A model generated the notes under the pieces. The model did not search any database. It saw only the letters and a list, made by a program, of their open reading frames with translations, and was not told the DNA's origin. Below are positions 58,764 through 64,000 of a stretch of DNA of 64,000 bases, one piece after another; the stretch's first letter is position 1, and every line of letters starts with the position of its first letter. Made by a program: the position numbers and the translations under genes. Origin of the DNA: Echinometra lucunter (Eukaryota > Echinodermata > Echinoidea > Camarodonta > Echinometridae); NCBI GenBank assembly GCA_029962745.1, contig CM057169.1:19315661-19379660 (forward strand), read 5' to 3'.

Positions 58764-59510
58764 TATTACCTATTTCCCTGGAAAAGCCCCATCAAAGTGG
58801 ATTGATCATGGTCTTTCGCAACAAGTCGCCATTTCTTGTGAAGCGCGCGTTCAAGCAGTCATCATTTGGTGTACAGTGCAGTGTTAATTTTCAATAGGAT
58901 TTTGTGTACAAACAGCATGCAGAAACATGAAGTTCGCGTGCGCTGAGTGCTAAACTATAACTTGCTATGCATTGCCATTCACATATTTTCGATTGGAAAA
59001 CATGGAACAGCGAAAAATAAATTTCACCCCAGGGTCTGCCGAAAATTAGTCTAGTTATTCCAGTCTTCATTGTTGAAGTAATTTAGTTATGAGATAGACG
59101 AGAAATATAGTTTCGATTGTTGTTGTTGTTGTTGTTTTGGTTTAACGGCGCTTGTCATTCAATATTGAATATTTACGCCAAATTCCATACCCCTCCGAGC
59201 TCCTTTCAGACTTATTTCAGACTTACATATCTTTTTTTTTTTTTTTTTACAAAACTATAAGGCGGTAAAATAGATTATTTCAGCTTTTTTGCTTTGCTAT
59301 AGTATAGGGCAAGAAAATTCATTATCAACGTGTTGAAAACTTGCTTTTCTCAGCAAAAAAAAATCTGTTCGGTATATTTAATTGTGCTGTACGTAGGGGG
59401 CAAAAAATTTTTGCCCCTCTCGATAAAGACTGTTCCCTTTCTTTTTCCACCACTTGTCGTAGTAGACAGGGTATACACTGCTCAATATGTACTATATCAT
59501 GTATAAAGTG
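58764..59510. other. Upstream region of the RNF168-like gene
   Basis: Sequence before the RNF start codon on the minus strand. It probably holds the 5' untranslated region and promoter, but no TATA box or other named element is supported. A GTT microsatellite (59118-59135), a T-run (59231-59248) and a GGGGGCAAAAAATTTTTGCCCC hairpin (59397-59418) are visible. Confidence 0.45.
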
Positions 59511-59764
59511 GCCCTGAAGTACACTCGACTTACAGGTCATGTGGAACGTGAATTTCGCGGCCAACTTTGCGTCCCATTTGCAAATCTCGTGTCCCGGGTC
59601 ATTAATTTTGCATCCCTGGTCATGAATTTCGCATCCTGGGTCGTGAATTTCACGACTGGGATGCAGAGTTTGCGTCACGCTTCACAAATTTCGTGACTGG
59701 GATGCAAAGTTGGCTGCAAAATTCACGTCGCACATATAACCTGTTGTCAAGCAAACTTCAGGGC
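59511..59764. mobile_element. MITE with GCCCTGAAGT ends and inner direct repeats
   Basis: Ends GCCCTGAAGT and ACTTCAGGGC. Inner arms CCAACTTTGCGTCCCA / TGGGATGCAAAGTTGG enclose several CATGAATTTCGCATCCTGG-like direct repeats. Confidence 0.7.
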
Positions 59765-60032
59765 TACCATAGTACTATGTGTAAGGAGTCAGTGTAGTGA
59801 TTTGTGAGAAAATTTAGGTGTTGGACTTGATCTCCTATGTATATAGAGAGCACTACAAAATTGCTTGCAATGCGCAACAAATATTTATTGATATAGGGCC
59901 TGTGGGAGGGGCAAAAATATTTTGCACCTCCCCCCACCCCAATGGAAGCAATGTGCCCCCTTGCCATGGTGCACATGGACAGATGATAGACATGTTTTTT
60001 CTAACGTTAAAAAGAATTGCGTCTGTTAATTA

Positions 60033-60833
60033 TATAGACCAATTTCACCTCCGGTTTATGTATTTGGCCATCTATCGGCGACGCCATTGCTGCGGTGGGC
60101 AAGCGCGCTGACCGCGATTGGCTCTGTGTACAAAATGAATGTAAGATATTAGATATGCCCCGATATTGTTCCATTTACTTTATTCTAGATCAATAAAATA
60201 AAGCATGGATACATGGGTAGATGAGATAATACAATGGTCATATCTGACGGATGAAGATATGACGTATTTTTGTACTTTCGATGGTTTTTCAACTTAGTTT
60301 TGTCAGTAAAAGTTCGATTGCAACATAGAAGCCGTAGTAAACGGGAGCCCTAAATCTTACCCTGTTTACAAAGTCATGTTTTCACTCATTAAATTTTATG
60401 CCAAAGTACATGATGATAATGTTTCTTGACTTCAAAGTCCTTTCTGTTGATGTTTTTACCCACTGGCGACGAATTCCTTCACATTGCTTACGGAAACCTG
60501 TGTAGGGAGTACTGCTTCTCACACAAACGGGCTTCATCGGGAGTCAAAAGCGAGTGAATTTCGCACTCAGTTAGCTTCCAATTTTTAAACTTTCTCTAAT
60601 TCTTGTGGCATTAATTTTGAGCACCGCACAGCTGCGACCTGAACTTCCCTGATAATTTCTCATTGCAAATATTAAAATAAATCTGCATATACTGGTCAAA
60701 ATAGACAAAAATTCGAACGAATGTACATAACGCGCTATTGACTTGTGTACTATAAAAGTTGGAGCGCCCACCGCAGTATGTCGAACTGTGTCGAACAGTC
60801 TGCTGCCCTCTTGCGTTGTGAAATTGGTCTATA
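60033..60833. mobile_element. 0.8-kb element with TAGACCAATTTCAC ends
   Basis: Inverted ends TATAGACCAATTTCAC and GTGAAATTGGTCTATA, with TA-rich flanks. A second inner inverted pair (TGCGGTGGGC near 60092 and GCCCACCGCA near 60767) is present. No transposase frame. Confidence 0.7.
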
Positions 60834-60917
60834 CGAGGGAGCGCAGCGACAGAGTAAGAAAATTTTGACCTTTTAATGCTTTAATTGTTTAATTGTTTCA
60901 TTTTGTAAACACCTCAA

Positions 60918-61005
60918 ACACCCCCCCCCCCCCCCTGGCTAAAGGGAGGTGTTTGAACATCTAAAACACCACATCCCTATATTGCCGGGGGGGGGGGGGG
61001 GGGGA
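60918..61005. repeat. Poly-C and poly-G runs facing each other
   Basis: A C run (about 60921-60936) and a G run (about 60987-61004) lie about 50 bp apart with AAACACC / GGTGTTT words around them, forming a strong potential hairpin or quadruplex site. The run lengths are unreliable in a draft assembly. Confidence 0.7.
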
Positions 61006-61489
61006 GGTTGCACACCCAAATCAAACCCCTCGTACGTATACGCTTCAAACCAGAGCTTCAATGAAACCGATTGAAACTGTTGAAAGAATAGATAGTATGC
61101 AGTCAATAGTGTCACAGACTAGTTCGACGCCAAGAGCCCTCTACGTACACCATGAGCCGTCGAAACCTGGAAATAGTACCAAAAAATAACAACAACAGAA
61201 ATAAACAAGACAAATAAAAACTATCAAACAAACAAAAAACAAACACACTTCTCTGCTTTTTCAGTATTCTGTTATTTATCTCCCCCTATTTTCCCCCGTT
61301 ATATATTTCCGTTCCCTCTCTCGCTTGTTGTTTGTTCGGTTTAAAAAAAAAAAGCTTTTAATCTTTTCTATTGAAAATGATAACATGGATAACATGCATA
61401 ACATGCTTATTTTATGGTTTAAAGGGAATTTAGGATTTACAAGATTACTAGCTTTCTTTCTAGTCTCAGTTTTACAGAATATAGATCTG

Positions 61490-61745
61490 CGCTGTAAAAA
61501 ATTACGGTATAATTTACAATATCTTACTGGCAGCAAGGTTGCCAATAATTTACTGTAGGCTATCTTTTTTTTTTTTTTTTTTTTTACACAGTATATTATT
61601 CTGCGGTAAAACTGTAAACAGCAGTAAGTATTTAACTGTAAATGATACAATATTTTGCTGTATCCTTTACGGAATTTACAGTAAATTACTGGCAACTCTG
61701 CTGCCAGTAATTTACTTTAAATTCCTGCAGCAATTTTTTACAGTG
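61490..61745. mobile_element. MITE with CGCTGTAAAAAATTA ends and CTGGCAGCA repeats
   Basis: Ends GCTGTAAAAAATTAC and AATTTTTTACAGTG. Inner words TTACTGGCAGCAAGGTTGCC and GGCAACTCTGCTGCCAGTAA are inverted copies. A T-run splits the element at 61565-61586. Confidence 0.7.
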
Positions 61746-61932
61746 TGTGTATTATTGTTGTCCATTTCACTTGCATGGCTCAACGTCATAGTCATTTTAT
61801 ACCACTGAAAGATTCATTGTTATTTTTTCATCGTTTGTGATTTATATCATGAATGTCAATGTGAAAGTGAAAAACTATATAGTTCCATCTAAATGTTCGC
61901 CTGGGGCCTTACTGGGAAAAGCGCGATATAAT

Positions 61933-62157
61933 AACAGCAACAACACTAATAACAACAACAACAACAACAATAATAATAATAATGCTAATAATAATAATAA
62001 TGATAATAATAATGACAATAATAATAATAATGATAATAATAATAATAATGATAATAATAATAATAATAATGATGATATAATAATAATAACAATAATAATA
62101 ATGATAATAATAATGATAATGATGATAATAATAATAACGATAATAATAGTGATGATG

Positions 62158-62198
<41 letters not shown>

Positions 62199-62257
62199 GA
62201 TGATAATAATAATGATAATGATAATAATAATGATGATGATGATGATGATGATGATAC
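61933..62257. repeat. (AAC)n/(AAT)n/(GAT)n microsatellite
   Basis: About 325 bp of degenerate AAC, then AAT/GAT trinucleotides. It yields long Asn, Ile, Tyr/His or Leu/Ser open frames on both strands, none of which is a gene. Confidence 0.95.
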
Positions 62258-62263
62258 AATCAT

Positions 62264-63360
62264 CTTTCCAGACTATGAATTCTGAGCACCCGGATCGGCA
62301 AATATGCACACCTATATGCAGACAAGGCTATAGGGGAGCAAGAACACGCACTGACTTCGAAATTGCGATTACACATATTATTCAGGAAACCGTAAGTTAT
62401 TATTTGGGGGCAGCGAGTTCCGACGAAATTACACTTTCAGTATATCTCATCCAGTATATCCAGATAGTGTTTTGAAAAAGTTATACATGTACATACGTTT
62501 CTGAACAAACGAAAAAAAAAACCCACACCTAACAACAGTATGATTGGCTACAATCATTTACAAGCCTTAAACGGATGTGACCTTTGCCAGATTTCTAAAA
62601 AAAAGTAAGTGAAAGAAGCGAAGTCGCGCCGAGAAGGAGCAGCATTATGGGGCATTTTTGTGAAAATGAATCTGCGATGTTTATAACGTCAAAATAAAGG
62701 TGACAGTTTCATTACAACACTTTAAAAATGATATGGGACCGGCTGGACTTTGCTTTTAAAGATGAACTTGATTCTGGTCATATAAAACAAACCATGCAGC
62801 CTTTTCCTATTTCAAATGTGGGGATAGTTGAAAAACAATCCTTATATACAAAGGATATTTTCTATTAAGATATTCTTTCAAACTGACTTTCAAAAGGCCC
62901 ATGAATCATATTCTTCACCTTAATTCCCCTTGCAGATCTCAAACGTGTCGTATGATGATGGGAACTCATTTTGTTTGTTTTGTTTTTTATTTTTGTTGTT
63001 GTTGTTTTGTTTTGTTTTGTTTTTTTCATGGTAGCTCGTTCGCATATCCATGATAAATATAACTAAGAAATGTAAATAACTAGTTGAATGTTGATTTTAG
63101 CAAAATTATGACGATGGTATGTAACTTCTTCCCGGAAGTATCTGAAGGAAGTGATTTTGATAAATGCAAAGCTAATTTTAGTTTGGTCAGAAGCACCTTA
63201 CCTATTGGTAAGGAGAGTGACTCAGTTTATAAGTTTCCGAATTCAATGACCCGGACAAAATGTGAAAAGAGGTACTATCAGGTAGTTTAATAACTTCCTT
63301 TGCCAAATATGGACAGGCCCCAAACGTGTCAATAACAATCTGGTCATTAAAAATGTTCCC
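62264..63360. other. Unassigned stretch
   Basis: AT-rich, with a GTTGTTGTTTTG run near 62990-63020. An open frame of 68 codons at 63084-63290 was not recognised and has no codon or splice support. No gene is called. Confidence 0.4.
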
Positions 63361-63379
63361 AGTATTGTGCTGTTTCTCC

Positions 63380-63442
63380 GGTCGCCCCCTTCTCTTCTCT
63401 CTGTCTCTTTCTCTCTTTCTCTTTCCCCTTCTTCTTCTTCTT

Positions 63443-63473
<31 letters not shown>

Positions 63474-63662
63474 TCTCTTTCCTTTCCAGTTCTTTTACTC
63501 ATTTTACTATCTCTCTCCCCCTCTCTCTCCCCCCTCTCTCTCTCTCTCTGCGCCTCTTTATTCCTCTTTTCATCTCTCACCCTCTTATCCTTCTTTATTC
63601 CCGCTCTTCCTATTTCCTCTCTTTCTCTTTTCAACTCTAGGCCATCTCCCCCCCCCCCCCTC
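63380..63662. repeat. Pyrimidine-rich microsatellite block
   Basis: CTT repeats (63429-63471), CTCT runs and a C run (63649-63660). Purine on the opposite strand; its open frames (Ser/Leu or Lys/Glu/Arg) are artefacts of composition. From 63663 to the end nothing was recognised. Confidence 0.9.
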
Positions 63663-64000
63663 CCCTCTCAAGTAAGTACAGGTTATTGCACCAGAGAGCA
63701 AATTTACCGGAATCAATTCAGGTTTGTATTCATTACGACTTGTTGAAATAATTGTATTTCCCAGTTTTCTCTTCCGTCTTTCATCACAGACGTCATAAAT
63801 TGTCACAAGTTCTTTCATCGTATTTACACTAGTTCCCAAGTAGAATGGGGACAATTTAAAATCGTAGACGCTTCAGTAAATATCAACAAAGGGAGACGAG
63901 AACTATATAGTCGTCCTCTGATCTGCATGCAGGCCATAGGTCTATATTATGAATGTCTTTATATTTAGTTGGTGAAAGTATTACAAACCACGGTTTACAG

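Noticed and set aside
61837..62475. 212-codon plus-strand frame and long minus-strand Ile/Leu/Tyr frames
   Set aside because: Translation of an AAC/AAT/GAT microsatellite, with unrelated short flanks.
63084..63290. Small gene of 68 codons
   Set aside because: No recognisable family, no second exon, no homologous copy for comparison; length is within chance expectation.
63326..63675. Ser/Leu-rich and Lys/Glu/Arg-rich frames
   Set aside because: Translation of a pyrimidine-rich microsatellite block.

Overview
The window is animal nuclear DNA. Its genes are split into many short exons with GT-AG introns, the DNA is AT-rich, and the introns are full of small non-autonomous DNA transposons and tRNA-derived SINEs. 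The three gene families, frequent ACATGT runs and repeat types fit an invertebrate deuterostome, most likely an echinoderm such as a sea urchin. The organism is inferred; nothing in the sequence names it.

Three protein-coding genes can be assembled exon by exon with consistent reading phase. (1) 736-5870, plus strand: the 3' part of UPF3, a nonsense-mediated mRNA decay factor. Its 5' exons lie upstream of the window. The exon-junction-complex-binding motif is intact. (2) 9047-28766, plus strand: a complete PELP1/RIX1-type gene (ribosome maturation and nuclear coregulator), 16 exons and about 804 codons. Its first coding exon is present twice (9047-9184 and 13985-14122). (3) 58763-48116, minus strand: an RNF168/RNF169-type RING E3 ligase (DNA-damage chromatin ubiquitination), 7 exons and about 924 codons. 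It is convergent with PELP1. A second, RING-less copy of exons 2-7 lies at 41801-35174.

Two 500-base N gaps (9889-10388 and 43466-43965) shape how the window should be read. Across the second gap, the contig on the left ends and the contig on the right begins inside the same 12.4-kb sequence (30965-43465 matches 43966-56365). The two copies carry complementary small frameshifts, and a transposon is present in one and absent in the other. The simplest reading is two haplotypes placed in tandem by the assembler. The duplication around the first gap (8401-9888 against 10586-14600) is much more diverged, and a 2.7-kb foldback element sits inside its second copy, so it may be a real duplication.

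The rest is mobile-element sediment: TTAA-flanked piggyBac-like MITEs, TA-flanked mariner/pogo-like MITEs, hAT-like MITEs with 8-bp target duplications, a family with 6-bp target duplications, several long hairpins, a family with GGGG..GTTTCATGAAA ends, SINEs, a 19-bp minisatellite and microsatellites. The three genes act in separate nuclear or RNA pathways (mRNA quality control, ribosome assembly, DNA-damage signalling). I see no operon-like or functional cluster and no convincing undescribed system. The most unusual items are the duplicated PELP1 first exon, decayed copies of PELP1 exon 4 inside its own intron, the foldback element, and an extra ubiquitin-binding-like exon in the RNF gene.
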